This document shows, piece after piece, positions 29,186-38,385 of a DNA stretch of 64,000 nucleotides. The stretch's first letter is position 1, and every line of letters starts with the position of its first letter. The stretch is from Corynebacterium sp. HS2168-gen11 (GTDB lineage Bacteria; Actinomycetota; Actinomycetes; Mycobacteriales; Mycobacteriaceae). Location of the stretch: assembly GCF_024834075.1 (NCBI RefSeq), contig NZ_JANUXR010000002.1:1-64000 (forward strand), read 5' to 3'. The notes beneath the pieces are model-generated. The model ran no database searches and had not been told where the DNA came from. It saw nothing but the letters and a program-made list of their open reading frames with translations. The position numbers were made by a program, and so were the translations under genes.

Positions 29186-29746
29186 ATGAGCGTTGACCGC
29201 CCAGTTCAAGAATCGTTGTTTGATGTTGGACCAGACGAAGAAGTTGGATACCGTGTTCCAATTGCTTGCCAGGTCGCAGGTATTACCTATCGTCAGTTGG
29301 ATTATTGGGCGCGCACTCGTCTCGTTGAACCAACTATTCGCACTGCACGTGGTTCAGGTTCTCAGCGTTTGTATTCCTTTAAAGATATTCTTGTACTCAA
29401 GATTGTGAAAGGTTTGCTTGATACTGGCATTTCTTTGCAGAATATTCGTCAAGCAGTTGAAAAACTTCGTGATCTTGGTGTGAGTGACCTTGCTGAAATC
29501 ACGTTAGTTTCTGATGGTACTACCGTGTACGAATGCCGCAGCGCAGAAGAAGTTATTGACTTGCTCGGGGGTGGACAAGGCGTATTCGGTATTGCTGTTC
29601 CAGGCATTATGCGTGAACTTACCGGTACCATTTCGGCATTCCCATCAGAGCGTATTTCCGGTACTAGCTCTGTTCCAGTTCCAGCAGGAGATAATATCAT
29701 CACTGTTGATGAACTTGCTGCACGCCGTAGCCGTAAAACTTCTTAA
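29186..29746 (+). CDS. MerR-family transcriptional regulator
   Basis: 186 aa from ATG 29186 with AAGGAG at 29173-29178. A longer frame from 29153 lacks a ribosome site. Helix-turn-helix: ACQVAGITYRQLDYWARTRL, then wing residues SGSQRLYSFKDI. The C-terminal half is a small effector or dimer domain (VSDGTTVYECRSAEEVIDLL). Homologue of Rv1830. A strong terminator follows. Confidence 0.85.
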   Translation: MSVDRPVQESLFDVGPDEEVGYRVPIACQVAGITYRQLDYWARTRLVEPTIRTARGSGSQRLYSFKDILVLKIVKGLLDTGISLQNIRQAVEKLRDLGVSDLAEITLVSDGTTVYECRSAEEVIDLLGGGQGVFGIAVPGIMRELTGTISAFPSERISGTSSVPVPAGDNIITVDELAARRSRKTS

Positions 29747-29784
29747 TACTTTGCCTCGGTGCAGCTCAATCTGCGCCATGCCTG

Positions 29785-29844
29785 ACACACCAGTTTGACC
29801 ACTTGCAACTCTGGCATGCAAGTGACGAAACTGGTGTGTTTTTT
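29785..29844 (+). terminator. terminator of the ftsR-DUF151-merR block
   Basis: A 12-bp stem ACACACCAGTTT/AAACTGGTGTGT with an inner CACTTGCA/TGCAAGTG stem, followed by a T-tract (29838-29844). Confidence 0.9.
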
Positions 29845-30080
29845 CGTGTGCAATACCCATACTTGAGCATACAAACGGGCAGGAGTTGCAAAATGGAGTT
29901 GCAAATAAAACCGCCAAGCGTGCAATCTCATGCGAGCCTGGAATGTGCACCGCCTATGAAGGGTTGCACAGGTGCGTTGAAGGTAGCAGCATAAGTCTGC
30001 TACCTGTTGTGCGATCGAGGTGATATCGAGAAAAGTATTGTCTACAGGTAAGCTCCAATAACAATGTAGCCCTACTACGC
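29845..30080. other. intergenic region with a possible 33-codon ORF
   Basis: AGGAG (29881-29885) stands seven bases before an ATG at 29893 that opens 33 codons (MELQIKPPSVQ..., stop 29992-29994). A perfect hairpin GGTAGCAG/CTGCTACC (29982-30004) covers the stop codon. No homologue is recognised, so it is left as unconfirmed. Confidence 0.3.
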
Positions 30081-30117
30081 AAAACGTTTCGTGGTAGACC
30101 GATGCCACTACGAAACG
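30081..30117 (-). terminator. terminator of the VWA gene
   Basis: The stem CGTTTCGTGG.../...CCACTACGAAACG reads on the minus strand into TTTT (plus-strand AAAA at 30081-30084), about 30 nt after the VWA stop. Confidence 0.75.
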
Positions 30118-30144
30118 TCGCTAAGCAATTGTGTAAGCGAAGAC

Positions 30145-31590
30145 TTAGTGCAATCCGACTGCAGCGCGCAAGGTAGGATCAAACGCTTGTGCATCTTGTA
30201 CTTCTACGTTGCGTGTTGCGACTGCATTAATTGCTGGATCGGTTGCGATATGGCCAAAGTACAGGACTTTCAGCTGAACCTGATCGTTTAACCGAGCGGC
30301 AACCGCACCTAGATCAGCATCATCTATGCTACCGGAGGTCACAACAACCACCGAGACTGGTTGATGAGTTTCAGCTGACCACTGTGCAGCATATTCAGTT
30401 GCCGCAAGAATAGCCGCATGCGTTTGCGGTTCACCACCAGTGCCAAAGCCTACAGCGGTTGCTGCAACTGCCTCGGCAGCACTGGCATCTGTGAAATTAA
30501 TATTGTCACGCCATCCGCGAGTCACCCCAGGGCTTAATGGAGAAGAATAATTCCACAGCGCAACCGCATGGCCTGCTTGGCCAAGATCGCGGGCAGCTTG
30601 GGCAATACTCTGAGTTGCCAGCGCAATATTGCTGAAGTTATCCACACCACTTGGCTGGCCCATTTGTTCAGAAGTATCGAGCACAAACAGCGTTGGGCCA
30701 AGTCGATCTAATTGTGCTGCAACGGTTGCTGGTTGTAAGAGCATAGATGGGTGGTTGACATTAAACATGGCAAGCGCTTCGTATGCTGCGGTTTCTGCAA
30801 CAGTTTGGGAAGCTGGGATATCACTGCGGATACTTGCTGCGAAATCATGGGCAACCTGGGTGATTGCTTCTGAAACGGTATCCGAAGGCAGCAACACAAC
30901 CGCATGAATTGGTTGCACAACCCCTGATACTGGGCTAAACACGCGTCCCTCAGGCACCTCATGTTCTGCAACGGCCACAACTGCATCTGGTAGTGCTGCT
31001 GCAGCAGCGACTGTTGTCGTAGCACCACTTTCAAGTGCGGCTTCAATTTCATCGACATTTGCACCTAGTTTTATCGCTGCAATCATTGCCGCAGCCACAG
31101 GATTATCTGCAGCGGCATAGGTGATTTCAGCAACCTGGTCAAGTTCTACTGAGGTAGTGGCTGACAGACCAACTTTTAAGGAACCGATCACTGGCCAATC
31201 ATTCGCCGCTGCTGCTCGATCAGCTTGGGCAATGAGCGCATGTACGTAGCTCTGAGATTTTTCTGATAACAACACTCCCGCTTCCCGAATTGATGGGGTG
31301 TATTTCGCATGTACACAGTAATCATTCACCACTGGGGAGTTGTCGTTATAGCTTCGGATATAGTCTTTGGCCAATGCTTCACTTTCGGCTGCCACCGGCA
31401 AGACTAATTCTCCTTGGCTACATGCGACTGAGGCAGTTGTCGATGTCGTCGCAGAAGTATTTGATGTCGCCGTATCGTTGGCGGAAGGAGTAATCAGTAT
31501 GATCGCGGTTAAAATTGCCAACAACAGCACTGCCACAATGAGCATTGGGGCAACCTTAAAATTGGATTCACCGTTTGAATGACGACCCAT
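30145..31590 (-). CDS. Membrane-anchored VWA-domain protein
   Basis: 481 aa from ATG 31590, with GAGGAGAG just upstream. A TTG seven codons earlier overlaps that site. One membrane helix (about 15-34) is followed by a Ser/Thr/Ala linker and a large extracytoplasmic part. The C-terminal 180 residues form a von Willebrand A domain (LFVLDTSEQMGQ, VVVVTSGSIDDADL). The MIDAS motif DxSxS reads DTSEQ, so one metal ligand is lost. The middle region resembles a substrate-binding fold. Role unknown, possibly envelope protein-protein contact. Confidence 0.75.
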   Translation of the reverse strand: MGRHSNGESNFKVAPMLIVAVLLLAILTAIILITPSANDTATSNTSATTSTTASVACSQGELVLPVAAESEALAKDYIRSYNDNSPVVNDYCVHAKYTPSIREAGVLLSEKSQSYVHALIAQADRAAAANDWPVIGSLKVGLSATTSVELDQVAEITYAAADNPVAAAMIAAIKLGANVDEIEAALESGATTTVAAAAALPDAVVAVAEHEVPEGRVFSPVSGVVQPIHAVVLLPSDTVSEAITQVAHDFAASIRSDIPASQTVAETAAYEALAMFNVNHPSMLLQPATVAAQLDRLGPTLFVLDTSEQMGQPSGVDNFSNIALATQSIAQAARDLGQAGHAVALWNYSSPLSPGVTRGWRDNINFTDASAAEAVAATAVGFGTGGEPQTHAAILAATEYAAQWSAETHQPVSVVVVTSGSIDDADLGAVAARLNDQVQLKVLYFGHIATDPAINAVATRNVEVQDAQAFDPTLRAAVGLH

Positions 31591-31640
31591 AAGGCGGCAC
31601 TCTCCTCTCAACGTGGTCTGATATAGAGCAACAAATAGTT

Positions 31641-32519
31641 CTAGGATATTCCAGAAATAACCCTCGCGGTGGCTATAACACTCAGCAACGCTGTACGAAG
31701 TTTATTCGCACGAGCTGCCAAGGCGCGCTGCCGTGCAACATATTCTTGTTTTCCAGTAGGAGTTTCAATGGCGACGACCCCAAATCCATAGTCGCGACAA
31801 TCATAAGGAGAAGCTTCCATATCCAGCACGCGCACGTCTTTGGCTAATGCAAAGGTATCTAACCACAACGAACCTGGCACCAGTGGACCGAGTTTGGTTG
31901 CCCATTTATACAAATCCATATTCGCATGCAGGCAGCCTTGCTGATCAAATCTTACCTGGTCGCTACGTTCAAGTACTGTAAAATTCAATGATCGTGCAGC
32001 AGGAGTGAAAAATCGAAATGCGTCAAAATGCGTGCATTTAATCTGATGATCTTCGACCACTTTATCGGTGGCCTGGGCTCCTAATCGCAGTGGCAAATCA
32101 TGACGAATATCATCGGTGGCATACACCATGGCCCACTCGTGTAATCCAAAGCAATCAAAATGCGTGGGATTAGTGGTAGTTGCCCGCAAAAGCTGTTCGA
32201 TAAAGTCGACAGTTTGCTGTTTGGCTTCCATAAACGCAGCAACATCTGCGAAGGTGACACCATTTTCGGTGACATACCATTTCCACCCAGCTTGCGCAGA
32301 AGTACCATCATCAGCGATCGCAACCCCAACGCCTGGATGCCATCGCTGTAAATGCGCAATGCGAATAGGGTAGTACTCGTATAAAAAGTCCCACACAGGG
32401 TGCTTTAAGCCTGCTTTGCGACGCTTAAGTTGATCATCCGTTAATGCCGCAGCGCGACGTTCGTGTTGAACGAGATGCTCGCGCCAATCGTCGTCAAGCG
32501 TATACCGTGTCAGTGTCAT
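31641..32519 (-). CDS. Actinobacterial conserved protein, annotated elsewhere as 3-methyladenine DNA glycosylase
   Basis: 292 aa from ATG 32519. The longer frame to 32585 would run into the CBS gene. The sequence KHPVWDFLYEYYPIRIAHLQRWHPGVG and FDCFGLHEWAMVY is characteristic of a conserved actinobacterial family that databases often label 3-methyladenine DNA glycosylase. I see no HhH-GPD or AlkA motif, so that activity is not supported by sequence. It is 16 nt after the CBS gene and may be co-transcribed. Confidence 0.6.
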   Translation of the reverse strand: MTLTRYTLDDDWREHLVQHERRAAALTDDQLKRRKAGLKHPVWDFLYEYYPIRIAHLQRWHPGVGVAIADDGTSAQAGWKWYVTENGVTFADVAAFMEAKQQTVDFIEQLLRATTTNPTHFDCFGLHEWAMVYATDDIRHDLPLRLGAQATDKVVEDHQIKCTHFDAFRFFTPAARSLNFTVLERSDQVRFDQQGCLHANMDLYKWATKLGPLVPGSLWLDTFALAKDVRVLDMEASPYDCRDYGFGVVAIETPTGKQEYVARQRALAARANKLRTALLSVIATARVISGIS

Positions 32520-32535
32520 GCGTATCCAAGCGGTG

Positions 32536-33597
32536 TTAGTGCTGCTCGTGTGTCCAGTCCGAGAAAGTACCGACGTATTCCTCAATAAGATCTTCTAAAG
32601 TGATAATGCCAATTAGTTGGCCGCGATCACGCACCTGCGCCATGTGTGCAGATTTCCGGTGCATCGCTTGGAGCGCTTCATCTAAGGTTCCACCAGCATC
32701 AACAATGGTCAGTGGGCGAATCTCGGCGGAGTGGATAATCGCATCAGCAGGATAAGTTTCCGTATCAATAAAACGATCGAGCACATCTTTTACGTGGACG
32801 TAGCCTTTTAATGAACCATCTTGATTGACAACTGGGAAACGCGAAAAACCAGTTTCAGCAACTGCCGCCTCGAGATCTTGTAACTGCGGACCACGTTTCC
32901 CATAGGAGAGCGTGCGCATCTTCTCCATTGGAATTAAGACCTCGGAGATCGAGCGATCTTCCACTCGTAATGCGTTATTAAGGCGCTGATGTTCTTCGGC
33001 GTCTAGCAAACCTTCGGAGCGAGATTCAGAAATCATGGTTGCGAGTTGATCTGGATCAACTTTGGATTCCAGCTCGTCTTTTTGCTCAATACCAAACAAC
33101 AGCAAAGTCATTCGAGCTACCCAGTTCATAAAGGCAATCAACGGGCGCGTAAGGTTTGCAAAGATCATCAACGATGGAGTCAACCAAATCGCCAGTGTCT
33201 CTGGACCAGCTAGCGAGATATTCTTTGGCACCATTTCACCGAACAAAATATGCAAGAAGGTAATAAACCCAAGTGCGATGACGAAAGAAATCGGGTGCAA
33301 GAAATGGTCCGGAACCCCCAGCGAGTGGAATGGAATTTCCACAAAGTGGGCGATTGCAGGTTCAGCAACCTTGCCAAGAATCAAGGAGGCAATAGTGATA
33401 CCGAATTGGCATGCCGCTAGCATGATTGAAAGGCGTTCGGTTGCGTATAAGACACGTTTGGCGCCAGGACGTCCCTGGGCTATTAAGGAATCGATGCGAT
33501 CGCGGCGCGAAGAGATTAAGGCGAATTCTGCCGCCACGAAATATGCGTTGGCAAGGAGTAATCCAACTACCATCAAAACGGTTGTGATAATACCCAT
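32536..33597 (-). CDS. CNNM/DUF21 membrane protein with CBS pair (HlyC/CorC-like)
   Basis: 353 aa. The N-terminal DUF21 domain has three to four membrane helices (MVVGLLLANAYFVAAEFALI onward, GEMVPKNISLAGPE signature). A CBS pair follows (residues about 210-345). No C-terminal CorC_HlyC domain is seen, unlike its neighbour. Members of this family are linked to Mg2+ or Co2+ handling. It begins 2 nt after the stop of a paralogue, so the two form an operon and probably a heteromer. Confidence 0.85.
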   Translation of the reverse strand: MGIITTVLMVVGLLLANAYFVAAEFALISSRRDRIDSLIAQGRPGAKRVLYATERLSIMLAACQFGITIASLILGKVAEPAIAHFVEIPFHSLGVPDHFLHPISFVIALGFITFLHILFGEMVPKNISLAGPETLAIWLTPSLMIFANLTRPLIAFMNWVARMTLLLFGIEQKDELESKVDPDQLATMISESRSEGLLDAEEHQRLNNALRVEDRSISEVLIPMEKMRTLSYGKRGPQLQDLEAAVAETGFSRFPVVNQDGSLKGYVHVKDVLDRFIDTETYPADAIIHSAEIRPLTIVDAGGTLDEALQAMHRKSAHMAQVRDRGQLIGIITLEDLIEEYVGTFSDWTHEQH

Positions 33598-33599
33598 GA

Positions 33600-34994
33600 T
33601 TACTGCTCCTTCGCTTCGTGTTGGGACTGAGCTTCAGCATCGGTAATCGGTACCAAGATCAGCTTATCGACGCGGCGTTCGTCCATTGCAATAATGCGAG
33701 CCTCCCAGCGTCCGGTGAAACCAGAAGTGAATTCAGCAAGTACAGGATGATCCGATTCCGGTAGAACAACAGTGTCATTGACCACCGGGATGCGTCCTAA
33801 CGTCGCCATGAATAAGCCGCCGAGGGTTTCATACGGGCCTTCTGGAGCAATATAGCCAACTGTTTCGGCTAGTTCATCCATCCGCACGAGGCCATTGACC
33901 TCCCAAGACGTACCAAAGCGTTGGAAATCGCGTTGTGCTTCTTCGTCATCGTGTTCATCGTAGACTTCACCTAAAATTTCTTCGATCACATCTTCAGTGG
34001 TAATAATGCCTGCTGTTCCGCCGTATTCATCGGCAACTAACACCATTTGTGAACCCGCAGTACGGACTGCGGTCAGCACGGAATCGCCATCGAGAGATTC
34101 TGGGACAACTTTCACCGCACGTGCAATCGATCCAAGGAGGGTGGTCGCACGTTGATTCGCAGGGATTGCGAATGCATCCTTGTAATGAACCACACCGATA
34201 GTCTCGTCGAGATCGCCTCGAATGACAGGGAAGCGCGAATGGCCGGTTTCTTGAGCCAAGGTAATTAAATCGAGCACAGTGTTGTCATAGGACAAGGTTT
34301 CGATGGTTGAACGAGGCGTCATGAGTTCTTCTGCTGTGGTTTCACCGAAGCGTAACGAGCGGTCTAATACCAAGGCAGTGTTTTCATCAAGCCCGCCTTG
34401 TTCTGCAGAATTGCGCACAAGTGCAGTCAATTCTTGAGTTGAGCGAGCAGTCGCAAGTTCATCAGCAGGTTCGATACCAAGTTTCCGAACAAGAGCATTC
34501 GCTGCTTTGTTTAAAAAGCGAATAAACCAGGCGAAGAAGAAATTAAAGGTGTGTACTGGTCCGACTACAAAACGTGCCGTATTCAAAGGGTCGGTAATCG
34601 CAATATTTTTTGGCACGAGTTCGCCAAAGACCATTGATAAAAATGTTGCGATCAATAACGCCAATACCAAGGCGATTGGTACTGACATTTCAGGAGTTAC
34701 GCCTGCGAATTTTAAAGTTGGCAGGAGGAATTTCGCCAAAATTGGTTCAGCCAGATAACCGGTGGCCAACGTGGTGATCGTAATGCCAAGCTGTGCGCCG
34801 GAGAGTACAAACGATAAGTTCGAGTAGTCACGTTTGACAGCGAGTGCTCGTTTATCCCCCCGGTCTTGCACATCTTGATCAATGGTAGAGCGTTCGAGGC
34901 CGGTGAGCGCGAATTCTACGGCGACAAACAAACCTGTGGTAGCAGTAAGGAGCACAAAGCCGATGAGTGCGAGAATGCTAATGAAAATATCCAT
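33600..34994 (-). CDS. CNNM/DUF21 membrane protein with CBS pair and CorC domain
   Basis: 464 aa from ATG 34994. A GTG 12 codons upstream would put polar residues before the first membrane helix. DUF21 region with GELVPKNIAITDP, CBS pair (about 200-330) with VADEYGGTAGIITTEDVIEE, then a CorC_HlyC transporter-associated domain (about 350-440). It is likely a Mg2+/Co2+-related integral membrane protein. Paralogue of the gene directly downstream. The pair is arranged as in other corynebacteria. Confidence 0.87.
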   Translation of the reverse strand: MDIFISILALIGFVLLTATTGLFVAVEFALTGLERSTIDQDVQDRGDKRALAVKRDYSNLSFVLSGAQLGITITTLATGYLAEPILAKFLLPTLKFAGVTPEMSVPIALVLALLIATFLSMVFGELVPKNIAITDPLNTARFVVGPVHTFNFFFAWFIRFLNKAANALVRKLGIEPADELATARSTQELTALVRNSAEQGGLDENTALVLDRSLRFGETTAEELMTPRSTIETLSYDNTVLDLITLAQETGHSRFPVIRGDLDETIGVVHYKDAFAIPANQRATTLLGSIARAVKVVPESLDGDSVLTAVRTAGSQMVLVADEYGGTAGIITTEDVIEEILGEVYDEHDDEEAQRDFQRFGTSWEVNGLVRMDELAETVGYIAPEGPYETLGGLFMATLGRIPVVNDTVVLPESDHPVLAEFTSGFTGRWEARIIAMDERRVDKLILVPITDAEAQSQHEAKEQ

Positions 34995-35182
34995 TGTGAT
35001 GAAATCTCTTGTGACCTCATATGAAGCCACGATTGGAAACGTTAACCTTTCAGTACTGAACGTATTGTATTTTGCTTAGTCTAGCCGAAAGCGAATCGAA
35101 ATCTTGCGTAGGAACGTGGAAGTTCGTTTCAGCGACTGGAGTGGATATTTGGTGATGTCGTTTTCCTTCTCACCAAAACCAC

Positions 35183-36598
35183 TTAGGAGGAACGGCTGCG
35201 GCGAGTCGAACTACTTGGTCCCCAGGTTGATGTCGCTGGCGAATTGCGGGTTTGTGTTCGACGCTGAGAGGCGTTGCTACGACGTCTACCTTGACTCTTG
35301 CGGTTGCTGCCACCACGCCTTTCATTTGTGCGAGTCTGTGCGGCCTCACGTCTACGGCTTTGACCGCCAGGAGTGTTATTTTGAGAAGCAAGCATTTGCC
35401 CAAATGATGGCAATGGGGCGTGCCCTTGAGTCTGTTTTGCGCCGGTGAGCTGTACTAAAATTTCAGAATCTGGATGCACCTTATGAATTGGTGCCGTGAC
35501 CCCAGCCTTCCGCAGCAATTTTGCCACTTCATCGCGTTGTTCATCGGTCACTAATGTCACCACCATACCTGCAGAACCTGCACGTGCAGTACGGCCAGCT
35601 CGGTGCACATACGCTTTATGCTCAGCTGGCGGATCGACATGTACAACTAAATCAACATCTGAAATATCAATGCCACGCGCAGCAATATCAGTTGCAACCA
35701 AGACAGGAATTGAAGTATCTGCAAATCCGGCCAAAGCACTGGTACGAGAGTGTTGTCCCTTATCACCATGAATACCAACCGCATGGATGCCAAGTTTGCG
35801 AAGTTTTTTCACTTGCTTATCGACGCTGTATTTTGTGCGCATAAACATAATGGTTTTGCCTTCGCGTCCGGCAATGCGCGCGACTACTTCATTGCGTGCC
35901 GCACGAGTACCAACATGTAATTGGAAATGTTGCATCGTAGATACGGTTGCTTCCACTTTCGCCGTAGCATGCGTGACAGGATTATGCATGAATTCTGCAA
36001 CGATTTTATCGACATCGCCATCTAAGGTGGCAGAGAATAGCAGGCGTTGGCAACGTTTTGGTGTTAAGCGCAATAATTTGCGAACTTGTGGCAAAAAGCC
36101 CATGTCTGACATGTGGTCGGCTTCGTCAAGAGCAGAAATTTCGACCTGTGAGAAGTCTAAATAGCCTTGATCATGGAGATCCTGTGCACGTCCTGGAGTA
36201 GCCACGAGAACATCGACTGGTGCGGCGAGTGCACGGATTTGAGTGTTGATATTGACACCACCGACGACTTCAAGCACACGCAAGCCGACAACTCGAGCTG
36301 GATCTTCTAAACGGCTGCGAACCTGTGCAGCAAGTTCTCGAGTAGGAACGAGCACGAGTCCGCGTGGGCATTTCGGCTTGGACGCACCCGATTGGGAAAG
36401 TTTTGCAAGCATTGGCAGACCGAATGTGAAAGTTTTACCACTGCCTGTTGGACCGCGACCTAAAATATCTTTGCCGGCAAGGGCGTCGGGAATGGCTTTT
36501 GCTTGGATAGGAAAAGGAGTGTCGATACCAAGCTTGGAGAGCTCTTGAACGATCGGAGCAGGTAAACCAAGCTCGGAAAAATTAATCATTTCTCCCAT
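35183..36598 (-). CDS. DEAD-box RNA helicase
   Basis: 471 aa. Q motif (FPIQAKAIPDAL), Walker A GPTGSGKT, PTRELA, TPGR, DEAD, SAT, ATDIAARGID and HRAGRTARAG are all present in order. The last 80 residues are an Arg/Gln/Ser/Asn-rich basic tail typical of RNA-annealing extensions. It probably acts in ribosome biogenesis or mRNA decay, RhlE type. An in-frame ATG three codons in is also a possible start. No partner gene adjoins it. Confidence 0.9.
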   Translation of the reverse strand: MGEMINFSELGLPAPIVQELSKLGIDTPFPIQAKAIPDALAGKDILGRGPTGSGKTFTFGLPMLAKLSQSGASKPKCPRGLVLVPTRELAAQVRSRLEDPARVVGLRVLEVVGGVNINTQIRALAAPVDVLVATPGRAQDLHDQGYLDFSQVEISALDEADHMSDMGFLPQVRKLLRLTPKRCQRLLFSATLDGDVDKIVAEFMHNPVTHATAKVEATVSTMQHFQLHVGTRAARNEVVARIAGREGKTIMFMRTKYSVDKQVKKLRKLGIHAVGIHGDKGQHSRTSALAGFADTSIPVLVATDIAARGIDISDVDLVVHVDPPAEHKAYVHRAGRTARAGSAGMVVTLVTDEQRDEVAKLLRKAGVTAPIHKVHPDSEILVQLTGAKQTQGHAPLPSFGQMLASQNNTPGGQSRRREAAQTRTNERRGGSNRKSQGRRRSNASQRRTQTRNSPATSTWGPSSSTRRSRSS

Positions 36599-36650
36599 CT
36601 TACATGGTGAACTGCCTGTATGAACAGTTTGTTCAATGGCAGAGACACCA

Positions 36651-36692
36651 AAGCTGTGTTCGAAACAAGAAAATATGTCTCGAACACAGCTT
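36651..36692 (-). terminator. hairpin after gnd, possible terminator
   Basis: A 13-bp perfect stem AAGCTGTGTTCGA/TCGAACACAGCTT with a 16-nt loop lies 27 nt after the gnd stop. Only a short T-tract follows on the minus strand, so it could also act as a processing or stabilising hairpin. Confidence 0.5.
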
Positions 36693-36718
36693 GTGAGAAC
36701 CGTATAGCGATAGCTGTT

Positions 36719-38173
36719 TTACGCTTCGATCTCGGTGCGATCTTCAGACCACTTAGTGTGGAAATGACCTGGCTTATCGACGCGCTCGTAGGTGTGCGCG
36801 CCGAAGAAATCGCGTTGGCCTTGGATTAATGCTGCTGGTAGGCGGCTTGCACGTAAGGAATCGTAGTAAGATAGTGACGATGCAAACACAGGGATTGGCT
36901 GACCAATTTGTGTTGCTACCACAACGATGCGGCGCCAAGAATCAACTAAGCCGGTGAGCTCGTTCTTGAAATATGGATCAAGCAGCAAGGTCTCTAACGC
37001 AGGGTTCGCATCAAATGCTTCAACGATGCGGTTTAAGAATTTTGCACGAATGATGCATCCGCCGCGCCAGATTGTTGCTAAGTCACGTGGGTCAACATTC
37101 CAGTGGTTTTCAGCAGAGCCTGCCTTGATCTGATCGAAACCTTGAGCGTAGGCAACCAGCTTCGAAGCATAGAGTGCGCGACGAACATCCTCGATGAATG
37201 TTTCAGTGTCAATGCCTAATGCTTCAAGGCTAGTGACTTCACCAGATGGTAACTGTCCGTTGGTTGCAGCGCGCTGGCTGCGAGCACCAGACAGTGCGCG
37301 AGCGAACACAGCTTCGCCAATACCGGTGACTGGGATACCAAGATCGAGAGCGGACTTCACAGTCCAGCGGCCAGTGCCCTTTTGACCAGCGGAGTCAACA
37401 ATCAAGTCAATGAGTGGAGTGCCGGTTTCCGCATCGACCTGTGCGAGAACCTCAGAGGTGATCTCAATGAGGTAAGAATCTAGATCTCCTGCATTCCACG
37501 TGCTAAAAATTTCGGAAATCTGCTGTGGCGTCAAACCAGCACCATAGCGCAGTAACTGGTAAGCCTCACCGATAACCTGCATGTCAGCATATTCAATACC
37601 GTTGTGTACCATCTTGACGAAGTGCCCAGCACCGTCTGGGCCAATATGCGTCACGCATGGAGTGTCATCAACGACAGCGGCAATGGATTCCAACAGTGGA
37701 CCAAGTGCTTCCCAAGATTCTGCTGGGCCACCAGGCATAATCGATGGGCCGTTTAATGCACCTTCTTCGCCACCTGAGATGCCAGCACCGACAAAGTTCA
37801 AGCCACGCGCTGCAATTTCTTTTTCACGGCGAATCGTATCGGTATACAAGGAGTTGCCGCCATCGATGATGATGTCGCCTTCCTCCATAGCATCTGCAAG
37901 CTGCTCGATTACTGCATCTGTCGCAGCACCAGCTTGCACCATAATGATTGCGCGACGTGGCTTTTCTAAGGATGCGACGAATTCTTCAATGGTTTCAGCA
38001 GGCAAGAAGGTGCCTTCTGAACCATGGTTGGCAATAAGATCTTGAGTCTTAGAGTAGCTGCGGTTATAGACGGCAACAGTATGGCCGCGATGGGCAAAGT
38101 TACGTGCAAGATTTGATCCCATGACGGCAAGGCCGACAACGCCGATCTGGGCGAGAGTGCTGTTTTCAGTCAT
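36719..38173 (-). CDS. gnd: 6-phosphogluconate dehydrogenase, decarboxylating
   Basis: 484 aa, full length. NADP-binding GLAVMGSNLARN (about 14-25), IIIDGGNSLYTDT, the signature VGAGISGGEEGALNGPSIMP, and catalytic Lys in GHFVKMVHNGIEY. It oxidises 6-phosphogluconate to ribulose 5-phosphate plus CO2 and NADPH in the pentose phosphate pathway. The promoter lies in the 212-bp gap shared with the divergent thioesterase gene. Confidence 0.96.
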   Translation of the reverse strand: MTENSTLAQIGVVGLAVMGSNLARNFAHRGHTVAVYNRSYSKTQDLIANHGSEGTFLPAETIEEFVASLEKPRRAIIMVQAGAATDAVIEQLADAMEEGDIIIDGGNSLYTDTIRREKEIAARGLNFVGAGISGGEEGALNGPSIMPGGPAESWEALGPLLESIAAVVDDTPCVTHIGPDGAGHFVKMVHNGIEYADMQVIGEAYQLLRYGAGLTPQQISEIFSTWNAGDLDSYLIEITSEVLAQVDAETGTPLIDLIVDSAGQKGTGRWTVKSALDLGIPVTGIGEAVFARALSGARSQRAATNGQLPSGEVTSLEALGIDTETFIEDVRRALYASKLVAYAQGFDQIKAGSAENHWNVDPRDLATIWRGGCIIRAKFLNRIVEAFDANPALETLLLDPYFKNELTGLVDSWRRIVVVATQIGQPIPVFASSLSYYDSLRASRLPAALIQGQRDFFGAHTYERVDKPGHFHTKWSEDRTEIEA

Positions 38174-38385
38174 GTTGCACAGTTTACTCCTTTGATGCCC
38201 TGACTGCCTATTAAGGAACCTGTAAAAGGGGAGTGCTTCAGCCTTGTGGTGAATGTGTGATGTGTTACTTTTGTTGGGAAATTATGTCTGTATTCTTTTG
38301 TTTTCCTGCGTTTTTGTTTGGTTTAGCGTGATTGGTCAGTGATTGATAATTGGAAGGTGTGATATTTATCAGTAGGCTTTGGAGT

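Noticed and set aside
35170..35450. Frames opposite the DEAD-box helicase C-terminus
   Set aside because: They mirror the Arg-rich tail of the helicase and have no independent support.
36651..36692. LexA-box-like TTCGAA...TCGAAC pattern
   Set aside because: Half-sites are too far apart for LexA and the segment is better explained as a hairpin after gnd.
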